DNA of 64,000 nucleotides from the NCBI GenBank assembly GCA_963971535.1, contig OZ020589.1:81041184-81105183 (forward strand), in the 5' to 3' direction. The position numbers and the translations under genes were made by a program. Positions 1 to 10,835 of this stretch are shown piece by piece (the stretch's first letter is position 1; every line of letters begins with the position of its first letter). This DNA is from Notolepis coatsorum (Eukaryota; Chordata; Actinopteri; Aulopiformes; Paralepididae). Under the pieces are notes generated by a model. It did no database searches and was not told where the DNA came from. It was given only the letters and a program-made list of their open reading frames with translations.

Positions 1-630
1 AAACACAAACATATTTAAAATGAGTAAATATTATTCATTTTAAACATGTTTATTTTATTTCTAGGGCTCTAAAATAAAAAATTAAAAAAACATTTTCTCT
101 CTTTACCAGGGCGGGCTGCGCCCCAGTGCCCCTAGTGGAGAAACCGCCACTGGTCACAAGACCAAAAACACAAGTACCGAAGCAGATAAATAAACAAACA
201 TTAAGACGGGCGAAGGCACGTTACAAAAGAACATAAAAGGATCGAACTGAGAACTCTAAAATAAACAGGCAACAAAACGGAACACTAATATACACTTACT
301 TAGACAGTACAACACTACAGGGCAAGGACGACGTCGACAGGAACAGGGTTAACGGAGGAATGTCACCACACAGAGAAGCAGACCGAACACACATATATAC
401 GCAGACTAATTACAAGTGGCCACAGCTGGCCAGGCCAGTCTAAAACACACAACAACCAACTAAACACAAAAGCAATTACCAAACCACAAGCAGACAGGAG
501 AAACACATCACACAAGGGAAGGGACATTCAATAACACACACCATGAAATAACATTAATTATATTTAACAATATAGTCAATATCGGTGTGATGATTGCCTG
601 CACCATTTCGGTAATCTGGCCACTAGAGGG
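1..630. other. Unassigned A-rich DNA, possibly an old LTR remnant
   Basis: No gene is visible. Read on the minus strand, the stretch from about 150 to 540 has the feel of a retroelement LTR, with a TATA-like run near 395-405 followed by T-rich sequence. I found no matching second copy, TSD or clear ends. A short phrase near 150-180 resembles one near 26400-26430. Treat as unassigned. Confidence 0.25.
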
Positions 631-1430
631 AGGTAGGAGACCAGGGCCCCGTTCCCCGTACCTGGATAACTGAGTTAGCCGGATAACTTTCGGTCAAGCC
701 TGACTTAAGCCGGACCTTCCCATTCCCTGAGCGCGATTGTCTAAATCACCATGACAACAGATCAAAAAGTTTGAGCCTGGTCGAGAGCAGGGTTAAGTTC
801 AAGTTAGCCGGATGAACCATGGCCACGCCCCCGCAAAGAAGTGACAGCTCGTTTCCTGAAATGATTCTCACAGTCTAGGATCTGCATTATACCATTCTGA
901 ATTACGTTTTGTGCTCCATTCTTCCAGAGGGGGCTTTTGAAATGTAAAATAGACCCAAAATGCTAATACTAAATTCACTTTGTCCTAAATAATGCACGTT
1001 ATATATACCGTGGCGCTCGCTAGGTGCGATGTACACATTATGTGGTTATTTTAACAACGCGCAGCATTGCAAATGTGAATCCCGCGGGGATATCCTTAAT
1101 GATTGAAACCTATCGCTCGTTTGGCTCTGATTCCTTTCATATTCTCCGCTGTGGATGAGGAGCGAGGAAGGAGAGGAGCGCCTGGATTTGTTTCATTCAA
1201 GCATAAAATTGAAGTGTCTATGCGTGGATTGTGGATTTTGTGTGATATTGTAACTGGGATTAAAATGTCTGATGAGATGCGCTGTTTGACGGATTTGAGA
1301 AATTGAATGAGCCGTTGACGTCACATTAATGCATTTGAGAATAAAGAGATAAAACTTCATTCAAAAGCAAAAAATATTATAAACACAGGTCTCTCGTTCA
1401 TTATGTAATAAACAATGATTTATCCAATCT

Positions 1431-1500
1431 GGCACAGTGGCGCAGCGGTAGTGCTCAATCCTGGCAACCGGGCGACCGGTGTTCGAAACCCGCGTTTCCA
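1431..1500 (+). tRNA. tRNA-like sequence, degenerate
   Basis: There is an A-box-like stretch at 1438-1453 (TGGCGCAGCGGTAGTGC-like) and a B-box-like GTGTTCGAAACCC near 1480-1492, spaced as in a tRNA. The 5' GGCACAG does not pair with the 3' end, so it is not a functional tRNA gene. It could be a tRNA-derived SINE head or a captured tRNA pseudogene, sitting inside the 644-2204 TIR element. Confidence 0.35.
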
Positions 1501-1653
1501 ATATATTTTTTGGAATATAATATTAATGATTATACGCAAAAGTAGCCTAGTTTTAAGTTAAAATATTATAAATCTACATGCTTGAGGATGTCATTCTTTA
1601 TATAGCTCTCAACGTGCACCAAATTGAATTATTCCTACATTGCAAAAAGAAGG

Positions 1654-1722
1654 AAAAGACTAGGATTCGAACCCCGGTCGTCTGTGTGAAAGTCAAAAGG
1701 ACAAACCGTCACACCATAGTGC
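1654..1722 (-). tRNA. tRNA-like sequence, degenerate, minus strand
   Basis: On the minus strand a B-box-like GGGGTTCGAATCC lies at about 1664-1676, with a weak A-box-like GGTGTGACGGTTTGTCC about 40 bases upstream. T-arm pairing is partial and no complete acceptor stem is seen. It faces the tRNA-like sequence at 1431-1500 within the same transposon. Confidence 0.35.
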
Positions 1723-2264
1723 AGATAAATAAAAAATCCACCATACATCAATCAATGGATAAGAGAGCCGTATCCTTATTCTGAAACAGTTGAACTAATT
1801 ATTTTCGCTAGCAAGATCTCATTTGATTATTCAATGCATAAACCTACTGCCAGCAGGAACGTTTAAAGAAATAATCTGATTGATTGGGTAATGAGGGATT
1901 TAAAATTAGCCTATAGATTATGCATTTAACTTGTCGGCAAGGCTATTGAGCCGCCTGCAATCTGTAAAACAATCAATCAATCAATGCCGTTAGAAGATCA
2001 GGATTTCTGCGATCTACACCTGCTGTCTTTTCAACTGAAGCGGCCGCGCGCACTTATCCAGAGTCTCAAGTCTGGTTCAAGTTAACGAGACTGAATCAGC
2101 GTTCCAGGAACAGGAAAATCCCGGCTTCAAACATCGGGTTAACTGAATCTGGATAATGGGACTCTTGATCGACTTAGTTGAACAAGGTACGGGGAATAGG
2201 GCCCAGGTAGGGGACCACTCTTCCTACTGTCACCACAATTTACATTGTGGCCACTGTTTCCATT

Positions 2265-2560
2265 GTCCTCCCTGGAACCGTTACACTTTACACCTTATTG
2301 CACACTGCACACTTATTGTACCTTACATGTCATATTGTATTGAAGTTTGGGGAACACCTACAAAACCAACCTACAAAGATCTGCACGTTACAGAAAAGAG
2401 CGATAAGGATAGTCCATCATGCCGGTTATCGAGATCACACTAACCTTCTGTTTTTAAAGATTCAAGCTTTGAAATGCACTGACCCAGCGCAAATTATGTT
2501 CAAAGTAATACAGTGCCTAGTAACATTCAGAAAATGTTCACAGGCAGAGATGGTAACTAC
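2265..2560 (+). mobile_element. LINE reverse-transcriptase C-terminal fragment
   Basis: The translated stretch around 2310-2510 contains LQKRAIRIVHHAGYRDHTN and LLFLKIQALKC, a pattern typical of the region after the polymerase domain in fish non-LTR retrotransposons. The conserved start (SYCIEVWGT) is in a different frame from the rest, so the fragment carries at least one frameshift near 2370. It is truncated at both ends and begins just outside the TIR element. The clade is uncertain (Jockey/L2-like). Confidence 0.6.
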
Positions 2561-2629
2561 GGGTTAAGAGGGATTATACAATGGCATGCAAATTTCTTCA
2601 TTCTGATTGGCTGAAACAGTTGTTTCAGC

Positions 2630-2720
2630 CGTTGTCTGAATTGGTTTGTAATTGGTTTGTCATGACCCATTGTAAAACAAAATATAAATCGCGTGCGGGG
2701 GGGGGGGGGGGGGGGGGGGG
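2630..2720. repeat. Short dispersed repeat plus poly-G run
   Basis: The phrase TGGTTTGTCATGACCCATTG at 2653-2672 recurs near 6066-6086, so this is part of an interspersed repeat. It is followed by a run of more than 20 G at about 2697-2720. Confidence 0.5.
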
Positions 2721-2821
2721 TTCTGAGTGCTGAGTGTCTGTGTCCGTCGCGCAAAAGCTGGCTGGCGGTCTCATTAAATAATATAAGTCTGGAAACGCAG
2801 TCCCGGCGCCATTGGGCGGGC

Positions 2822-3638
2822 ATTTGAAAAAACCCTCAGCTCAGAACTAAGCAAAATCTGCATATGGCTCGCTGATAACAAACTATCATTACACATGGGC
2901 AAAACAGAGTCCATTCTCTTCGGTTCAAATAACAAACTCAGCAAGACCGACGGCTTCTCAGTTACAGTGGGTGACAATATTGTCACAAGGAAAGAAGATA
3001 TTACCTACCTGGGTTCCATCCTAGAGGCAAATCTTTCCTGTGACAAAATGGCATCCGATGTAATAAAAAAAGTCAACCAACGAACTCGTTTCTTGTACCG
3101 GATCTCCTCACTGGTAAACAAGAATACCCTGAAGACTCTAGCAGGAGCACTCATTCAAGGGTACTACGACTATCTTGCTTGCACCTCATGGTACCAAAGC
3201 ACCTCAAAGGCGCTAAAAACAAAATTACAAACATCTCAAAACAAACTGGTCAGACTACTGCTTGACCTTACTCCTAGAACCCACCTCACCCCTGCCCACT
3301 TTGACAACCTAGGATGGCTTAGAGTAGACGACAGAGTACAGCAACTTGCAATGGGCCTGGTCTACAAGATACACTACACGACCAAGGTACCCATGTACAT
3401 GTCTAAATACTTCCCAAAGGTCAGTGAATACCACGATCACAACACCAGAGGGAGCTCCACAAATCATGTTAAACCCAGATTCGGCTCAAACAAGGGACTA
3501 AACACGTTTCGCAATTATGCCACATCAATGTGGAACGCCCTACCCAAAGCTGTAAAGGAATGTGAATCACTACCCACTTTCAAAAACACTCTCAAAAAAC
3601 ACCTAAGGGAGACTGCAACTCGAAACTGGCCCCTGTAA
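2822..3638 (+). CDS. LINE reverse transcriptase, C-terminal part only
   Basis: An open frame of about 270 codons runs from the truncation point to the stop at 3636-3638. The protein starts just after the catalytic palm, with a segment reading WLADNKLSLHMGKTESILF, then a YLGSILEANL segment. It ends with the family-typical FRNYATSMWNALPKAVKEC and LPTFKNTLKKHL. The endonuclease domain and the catalytic FADD motif are missing, so it cannot act on its own. The first ATG in frame is at 2895, but coding similarity extends upstream of it, so that ATG is not a true start. It is intact over its length, which suggests a fairly recent insertion. Confidence 0.75.
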
Positions 3639-3654
3639 ATGTCCGAACACAACC

Positions 3655-3950
3655 CCCTCCAATGTACAGTAAATTACCAAGTATGGTCTTGTCAATAATC
3701 CAATGTACAGTGTTGTTTGTACAGTTGTACAGTGTCCCCCACCCACCCCTCCTACCCACCCACCCCTCCTACCCACCCCCCACCCACCCAACCACCTCCA
3801 ATGTACAGTCCCCACCCACCCCTCCTACCCAACCCCCCCCCCCCCCACTCCTACCCAACCCCCCCCCCCCACTCCTACCCAACCCCCCCCCCCCCCAACC
3901 ACCTCCAATGTACAGTCCCCCCCCCCACCTACCCAATCCAATGTACAGTT
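3655..3950 (+). repeat. C-rich variable repeat in LINE 3' UTR
   Basis: Runs of C and CCCACCCAC-type units alternate with the 12-mer CCAATGTACAGT, which occurs about five times between 3658 and 3948. The minus-strand copy at 57310-57500 has the same punctuation in a different order, so the tract is a family-specific VNTR. Confidence 0.7.
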
Positions 3951-4287
3951 TCTACGCCTAATGTATATACTCTTTTCTTTCTGGACTCTTTTTGTATCAC
4001 AAATACAGTACTGTAATTGCAAATCTGGTATGTCATAAATGTATAGATGTAGCAGTACTGTCTATCTGTATGTCATGTATGTCATATATGTTACGATGAA
4101 TTGAAAATGGGGGACCCTGATGTAAACAAGACGAAAGTCTTTCTCTGGTCTGCATCCCCTTAACAATTGTATGTATTGAGCTGTACTGCACTGTACCCAT
4201 TCTGCAATCTGTTAATAAAGTTTTCATTCATTCATTCATTCATTAGGGGGCCGGGCCCGCCCACTGAGTCAGCTGTGCCCACCCTGG

Positions 4288-4360
4288 ATTTTTTTTTTTT
4301 TTTTTTTTTTTTTTTGACAATCAAAGTCAACTATCCAAATCCTTAGTTGGGGACAGCCCT
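4288..4360 (-). mobile_element. hAT-type terminal fragment
   Basis: After a poly-T run (4290-4314), the minus strand reads AGGGCTGTCCCCAACTAAGG, the kind of end seen on fish hAT elements. No partner end is near. A related end lies at about 62303. Confidence 0.45.
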
Positions 4361-4367
4361 AGTGGGC

Positions 4368-4606
4368 ACTGATGTCAACAACAACACTACTGAAGCTAGC
4401 ACGGCACTCTGTGAGAATTCGTTTTCTACCCTCAAGAACGTCTTTACAGAACATCGCCTTAGTATGCTTCATTGACGCAAGGCCAATTTAATTCAGTTGG
4501 CATTTGAGAAGGACTTAACAAAAAAGTTCAGGAATGAGTGGAGGGGCAGTGTTTTAAGAAGATTTCACTCTGTCCCCAAACACCGCTTGCCTCTCTACTT
4601 ATGATG
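4368..4606 (+). pseudogene. hAT transposase C-terminal fragment
   Basis: Reading from 4368 gives TEASTALCENSFSTLKNVFT, then KANLIQLAFEKDLTKKF and WRGSVLRRFHS. This is the C-terminal part of the hAT dimerisation region as found in ZMYM1-like/hAT transposases. One in-frame stop (TGA at about 4474-4476, in HERKAN-like context) interrupts it, and the frame ends at about 4604. No start, BED finger or catalytic part is present. A transposon-derived pseudogene scrap is the simplest reading; a host exon is unlikely given the stop. Confidence 0.6.
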
Positions 4607-5075
4607 GTGAGTAGCCTGTGGAGGAATTTTGTTTGCTTTTTTATGCACCTTATTTTTGTCAGTTCAGTTCAGTTTGTCAGTGAATTCAGGTCTGTTATAT
4701 ATATCCGTTCAGCCTGTTTATGTATAAGTGAAAGTTCTTAAGATAGAGAGAAATTAGATTTTTGAATTGCCTCTCTGCTGTTTAGTTCAGCACCGTGGGC
4801 AGCGCCAAGCAAGCCACAGCTGTCCCAGCTGAAACGTATAAAAGGGAACCTGTGTTGAAAAACCATTGTGCCCCCCCGAGAACATTTTATGCCCCCCCAC
4901 TAATTTGTTTCTGCAGCCTGGTCTGTGGAAACGTATACAACAGGAGAAGCCGGAGAAGGAAAAAAGACATGCTGACGAAAACGAACTTATCATTGTACAT
5001 TTTCATCTATGTACATGTATGATGTTACCCAGAATATGTAAAGCCGTGGGCACCGACACGATTTACACCAATCAT
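4607..5075. other. No recognised feature
   Basis: Only short spurious open frames are present. Nothing matches other parts of the window. Confidence 0.3.
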
Positions 5076-5700
5076 TGTTTAAGAAGCACAGTGAAGTTAC
5101 CGGTTGTTATTTGATTGGATTGAAAATTGTATTAACAGATTGCAGAATGGGTACAATACAGTACAGCTCAATACACACAATTGTTAAGGGGATGCAGACC
5201 AGAGAAAGACTTTCGTCTTGTTTACATCAGGGTCCCCCATTTTCAATGCATCATAACATATGACATACATGACATACAGCTAGACAGTACTGCTACATCT
5301 TGTTTAAGAAGCACAGTGAAGTTACCGGTTGTTGTTTGATTGATTGATTGCAAATTGTATCAACATATTGCAGAATGGGTACAATACAGTACAGCTCAAT
5401 ATACACAATTGTTAAGGGGATGCAGACCAGAGAAAGACTTTCGTCTTGTTTACATCAGGGTCCCCCATTTTCAATGCATCATAACATAATGACATACATG
5501 ACATACAGATAGACAGTACTGCTACATCTATACATTTATGACATACCAGATTTACAAATACAGTACTGTTTGTGATACAAGAAGAGTCTAAAAAAGAGAT
5601 TATATACATTTGATGAAGAAACTGTACATTGGAGGAGGTTGGTAGGTAGGAGATTGGTAGGTGGGGTGGAGGGGGGGGGGGGGTATTTCGTATAACACAC
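5076..5700 (-). mobile_element. LINE 3' end, tandemly duplicated
   Basis: This is the 3' end of the LINE family seen at 2820-4245, in reverse orientation. A block starting TGTTTAAGAAGCACAGTGAA occurs at 5076 and again at 5301, so 5076-5300 and 5301-5529 are a direct tandem duplication with a 225-bp period. The second copy continues into the LINE 3' UTR, with its G-rich tract near 5665-5683. No coding part remains. Confidence 0.7.
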
Positions 5701-5743
5701 TCCACGTGACCCCAGAACCTCAATGTAAATAAACCATAATCAC

Positions 5744-5832
5744 CCTACAAATACAGTACTGTATTTGTAAATCTGGTATGTCATAAATGTATAGATGTAG
5801 CAGTACTGTCTATCTGTATATCATGTATGTCT
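5744..5832 (+). mobile_element. LINE 3' UTR fragment
   Basis: The stretch matches about 4003-4085 of the plus-strand LINE (phrases TAAATCTGGTATGTCATAAA and TAGCAGTACTGTCTATCTGT), in the same orientation. It lies just beyond the inverted copies at 5076-5700. Confidence 0.65.
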
Positions 5833-5876
5833 GTAAACTTGTGCATAACGGAGTGTGGCTCTATAGCAGAGTCATT

Positions 5877-6165
5877 TTATATGAAGTTTGTAGTTAGATG
5901 GCATGCTTTGTAGCAACCTCCCTCTGCAAAAGGACACTGTCGCGCTAAACGATTTCACTGGATGTCCCGGAAACAATGGAAGTATGGATATCGTAACGAA
6001 TAATTTAAAAAAGATACAGTTAACTGGAATATGTTAGTTGTTTACACAATGTTGGATTATGTAATTGGTTTGTCATGACCCATTGTCAAAACAATAATAC
6101 ATCGCAGGATTTATATGAAGTTTGTTGTTAGATGCCATCCTTTGAAGCAACCTCCCTCTGCTTCT
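5877..6165. repeat. Direct repeat pair of unknown type
   Basis: A ~50-bp phrase containing GCAACCTCCCTCTGC and TTATATGAAGTTTG occurs at 5877-5927 and 6110-6160, with small differences. The stretch between them also contains the dispersed TGGTTTGTCATGACCCATTG repeat. Confidence 0.5.
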
Positions 6166-6301
6166 AGATACGGAGGCAATTTTTTTTTTTTTTTCTACTT
6201 TTTCTGCAGACGGTTTTGTGAATAAATCTCCATTATGCTTCAATTATTGTGTGTTTATTCTATATCAATAAGGTTGGGTGAATTCGGCCATTGTATAAAA
6301 G

Positions 6302-6440
6302 ACATTACATCACTTGAAGTCGTGTGTTATAGGAATTAGATCACGCCTATGTCTCACGACCCTCGGCTGCGCCTCAGGCCTAACAACCACCCATAGGCGT
6401 GATCTAATTCCTATAACACACTCCGGCGCGTGATGTAATG
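6302..6440. mobile_element. Fold-back (MITE-like) element
   Basis: The arms 6302-6351 and 6392-6440 are inverted repeats of about 50 bp with an internal bulge. The central 30 bp of each arm (GTGTTATAGGAATTAGATCA core) pairs almost perfectly around a 40-bp loop. It would form a strong hairpin when single-stranded. No coding content or clear TSD was found. Confidence 0.6.
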
Positions 6441-8075
6441 CTTAAAACTGCTCCTAAAACACCCTAGGGTCCGTACGACCTTGAAGCAATTGGGCATCTT
6501 GGTCTGTGGGGTGTTGGAACCGCCTGCATGAGATGTTAAAAATGAGTATGAATATTACACAATTTTAAATCAGTTATAAACAAACATTCTTAAACAAATA
6601 CATGAAAGAGGAAAATCTAGAGTAGTACTGTTACTTATGATTATGACATATTCTATTCCTTGCAAATACTGCTTTATTTTCTTCTCTTTTAAAATGTTTT
6701 CATTTACTATAGATAGTCTTGATGTAAACAAGACGAAAGCAAGAATCTGTTAATTGTGTGATGTAAGGAAGGGGCAGGACTAGATAATCACTGCTTCTTT
6801 CTGCCCCTTCTCGAACCAAATACTATGTTTTGGTTTATTTACTATGTTATGTGTAATATGTGTATATTGTTTTTGCTTTTATCAATTTGTTGTGGTTTGT
6901 TATGTGTGTTGGTTTGAGATAAATACAAATCAAATCAAATGAAATACTTTCAAGTCTCTGCCCAAATTTCCCCAAGGGGATCAATAAAGGAATATCCGAC
7001 TGGTCTGAAAAGCTCCAGTCTTTGTCATACATGTTGTTAAAAGGTGAACATGGGGCAACGTTAATTAATCAAATGATCAACGTTAATTGATAATCAAATT
7101 ATCAATTAACATTGATATTTTTACAAAATAGTAAAATTTGCTTTGCTATAATATGAGATTCCTTCACCCCCTCCACCCTATGATTCCTTCTTGATCTTCA
7201 GTCCTATGAACTGTAATTGACTCTGGATGCTTTTGACTCCATACTTAAGGGTATGACTCTGTGTGTGTCTGAGGGGGGGCTGTGTGTGTATGAGTGTATA
7301 CATGTGTGTGTGTGGGGGGGGGGGTTCATGCATATCTGGGTGCATGAATTTGTGAATGATATTTGGGTGCTGGAGTCTATACGGTATGTGCAGCAAGTGG
7401 GTGGAGTGTGTAATTTTTAGGGGTGGGGGGGGGGGTCTCTTATTATTACCTGCAACTCTAGCAGGAAGGAAGGGGAAGGAGTTGAGAGCGGATGAGGAGA
7501 GAGAGATGCTACCTGAAGGCATCTCATAATCTCAGAGGAAACTCCAGGGGTCTAAGCGGAGAACAAATGCTCCATAGTAATCATCACTCTTGGGTTTGCT
7601 CTGCACCCCTGAGTGCTTCCCAATATGCCTGAAATATATTTGATTATAGTTATACTTGTATGGGGTCACTATACTGTAGCAGCACTGCAGGTAACTTATG
7701 GTGGTGGAATGAAACAAAGTAAAACAATGTTTACTTCAAGTTATCCCATGGCCCATAATAATAATATAATTATTATTCTTTCTCCAAATATACCATGAAA
7801 TTAATTGATGTAAGGACCGTGGGCTGCCATCTAATGGTGTTATGTAATGATTTCCTCCACCGACTGCTTTTCATGCATAACTTAACAGAAGGCATTTCAC
7901 ATGCCAAATACCGGCCTGACAACTGGCAAATTGGACCAAGTGAAATCCTCACAAACCAAATTGTTAGAATTCTAGCCCTATCTGTCACCAGTGCATGCAG
8001 AAAGAGCCGGGCCCCTAAACAAAAACAGTCCCCCCTGCAGCAAATCACATACCACTGCTCACAAATGCACACACT
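6441..8075. other. Gene-free DNA with simple repeats
   Basis: No coding feature is supported. The stretch includes a possible LINE-like 3' tail near 6965-6990 (CCCCAAGGGGATCAATAAAG), an AT-rich quasi-palindrome at 7055-7110, G/GT-rich tracts at 7270-7325 and 7420-7437, and otherwise unremarkable sequence. Confidence 0.4.
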
Positions 8076-8077
8076 CA

Positions 8078-8382
<305 letters not shown>

Positions 8383-9378
8383 GGGGAGACCGCATATTTT
8401 TTTTCATATACTGTAAGTTCCACATGATGTGAAAATACAAGGGCTATTTGCATATTCTTGGTATCTAGGTACATCTATGGACCTCAGGGAATGTATTCAC
8501 AGTGTCAGAAATATTGTGTCTATTACTAGGCTTGCTTAAATTGTGATGAAACAAAGGAGAATATGAATTATGATTTTTCTTTGCATCTTTGACAGTGAAT
8601 AACACCATGATAATAATGACCAAACTTAAAAAACGGCCACTGATCTCGTTCAGTACCCTCTTGAGATCACGTGTATGAAAAATCTAAGGAAATTAATAAA
8701 GGGTAGATGATTAAACCGAAGGTTCTGTAGATACAGTACTGAATTCTCCCATCCGGACCAATGCAATTTGAAATATTATTATAGAATATAGAATATGATG
8801 CTTATACATTACCTTATTATAGCCAATTCGCACATTTATATATATATATACATATATTATCTTTCAAATGCCCGAGTTCAATTTGGATTTAGTATCACCA
8901 GGCGTGCATAAGAACAGATAATGGAATCTACTGTAATCTAGTGTACTTTTAAATTTGACCCACAGTGCAAACGTTTTGAAACTAATTTCAGATCTAATTG
9001 TTCCTACATGATAACAATAGGGAGGAGAAACTAACTGCGTTTCAATATTTGTCAAAAACGTTACCTTTTGTGGCTTATTATCGCGAATCATAACAGTTAT
9101 TGATATGATTCATTCAGAACGCTGAACTTTGAACCCCCACAGTATCTGACAGGAAGTGTAGTTTGGAAAGATTCCAACGCTGGTCGACAGCTATGCATGT
9201 CCAAAATGGCCGCAAAAAGGCTACAATTCCCATGGTAGAAAATTTCCATTTCCGTTTCCGTCTTGGAATAGAGTTCAGAAAATCGAAAACTTAAAACGAT
9301 CTAATGGCACTTTTAACCTATTGCTAAACTAACTTATTGATGATAATATACATTCTACATGCTTTTGTGACATGTTAG

Positions 9379-10724
9379 CAGTGATGCCACAGATTACTTG
9401 TAAAAGTAATACGATTACTGATTACTGATTACTCCTTTAAAAAGTAATCCAAGTTACTTTACTGATTACTTGATTATCAGAGTAACTTAGTTACTTTGAA
9501 AGTAACTAGGTTACGAAGTCGTCGTCGTTCCCCCAACAGTTTTTTTTAAACGCTTTATTGAAAGTGCATAAATTGTTTTTAACTTGTTTCTCTGCACATA
9601 ACGTAAATTGTTAAACTAGTGCTTCAGCTTCTGTACCATCAAGTATGGTAAAGCAACAGTCTATGATGCTCACAGCATTAGAGCAGCCAGCCAGTGGTTG
9701 TACAAAACCAGTGTATCTATTCACATCTAACAAATGCAGGCTGAACTATTCAATTATATCAACTGTAACTATTAAATTGTTTTTATAAATGTCTCTCTAT
9801 AAACATACAATCAGTCTCTCTTTAACATGTAAATTAACTGTAAATCTGGCAAATAAGAGCTTTTGCTCTGCCACCATCAAATATACATTAATCAATAGGG
9901 AAAGTCCTCCTGTACCTGAATGAATGAATGAATGAAAACTTTATTTAACAGATTGCAGAATGGGTACAATATACAGTACGGCTCAATACACACAATTGTT
10001 AAGGGGATGCAGACCAGAGAAAGACGTTTGTCTTGTTTACATCAGGGTCCCCCATTTTCAATTCATAGTCGAAGCGTCGGCTAGTGTTGTGATTCCAGAT
10101 GCTTTCAATGCAATTGGATGTGCTGTTTTTAGCGGTAGACAGTATTTTGACTGAGGCTACGTTTAAACGAGCGTTTTGGGGTGGAAGTCTGAACAGAAAC
10201 CGCAAAAGTCTTCTTGTGGTTTCACTTCGTTTAGACAAGCGTTTTGTAAATGAATTCTCAGACGAACATAACAACGGAGCCCTGCTGTCACACGATTGGC
10301 GCATATGTCACATGACGTGCTGTGAAGACCCGCCCTACTCTGCCTCTGATTCGCAGACTGTGGATGGGGAATGTGATTGGGCCAAAGCAGAGTCACTCAC
10401 AGACAGAGAGTCCAGTCACGCCGCGGGGACACATTCTTGTGTAACCCTTTCACTGCCACACCACGTCACTCCATAATAATAATAATAAGAAAAACAGCTC
10501 AAAATGTATTTTTGACTGTCGAAAACGAAATAAAATACTGCATTCCGCCTGCATTATGAATTTATGATGAGATAGTAACGAAATAGTAATGCACAGCCAC
10601 TTGGACAAGTAACTGCAATCAGATTACTGGCTTTTAAAGATTAACGCGTTAGATTACTATTTTCGGGGGAAAGTAATCAGATTACAATAACGCGTTACTT
10701 AGTAACGCGTTACCGGCATCACTG
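9379..10724. mobile_element. Non-autonomous hAT element
   Basis: The ends are CAGTGATGCC and its inverse GGCATCACTG, flanked by a perfect 8-bp TSD, CATGTTAG (9371-9378 and 10725-10732), diagnostic for hAT. The subterminal regions are rich in GTTAC/GTAAT repeats and AACGCGTTA palindromes, as in a widespread teleost hAT family. No transposase is encoded. A minus-strand LINE 3' fragment sits inside (9919-10068). A 40-bp internal phrase at 10324-10363 recurs exactly at 56575-56614. Confidence 0.85.
9919..10068 (-). mobile_element. LINE 3' end nested in the hAT element
   Basis: The stretch starts with (TGAA)n at about 9919-9937 and continues with the reverse complement of the LINE 3' end at 4090-4245 (phrases AACAGATTGCAGAATGGGTA and CAGGGTCCCCCATTTTC). 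It is heavily 5'-truncated and landed after the hAT. Confidence 0.75.
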
Positions 10725-10835
10725 CATGTTAGTGATGTTAATACTTGAAAAGGTTTGATTTAAATGTGAATAACACCATGCAAAAAATGACCAGACATAA
10801 GAAACTGCCACTGAGCTCGTTCAGTACCTTCTTGA

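Larger units (their letters stand above)
644..2204. mobile_element. Non-autonomous TIR DNA transposon, superfamily unassigned
   Basis: The ends are inverted: the left begins GGGCCCCGTTCCCCGTACCT, and the reverse complement of the right end matches it at 18 of 20 positions. Directly outside lie AGGTAGGAGACCA (631-643) and AGGTAGGGGACCA (2205-2217), a 13-bp near-perfect direct repeat best read as a target-site duplication. That is long for common superfamilies; IS4EU-type (about 10 bp) is one possibility, but I cannot assign it. No open frame is transposase-like, so the element would depend on an enzyme supplied elsewhere. Two tRNA-like sequences, facing each other, lie inside (about 1431-1500 and 1654-1722). 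Confidence 0.6.
2820..4245 (+). mobile_element. CR1/L2-group-like LINE, 5'-truncated, with (ATTC)n tail
   Basis: The element begins inside the reverse-transcriptase ORF and ends in AATAAAG followed by five or so ATTC units (about 4212-4245), the usual 3' tail of a target-primed LINE insertion. Its 3' UTR carries a C-rich variable tract punctuated by CCAATGTACAGT. The same 3' end recurs in this window on the minus strand at about 5130-5700, 9919-10068 and 57030-57960, and in short pieces near 5744-5832 and 56868-56935. It is therefore a prolific family here. Confidence 0.8.

Noticed and set aside
1103-1306. 67-codon frame in the TIR element
   Set aside because: Too short, with no similarity. 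The TIR element appears non-coding.
3662-4038. Proline-rich frames in the C-rich tract
   Set aside because: They come from the CCCACCC-type VNTR of the LINE 3' UTR.
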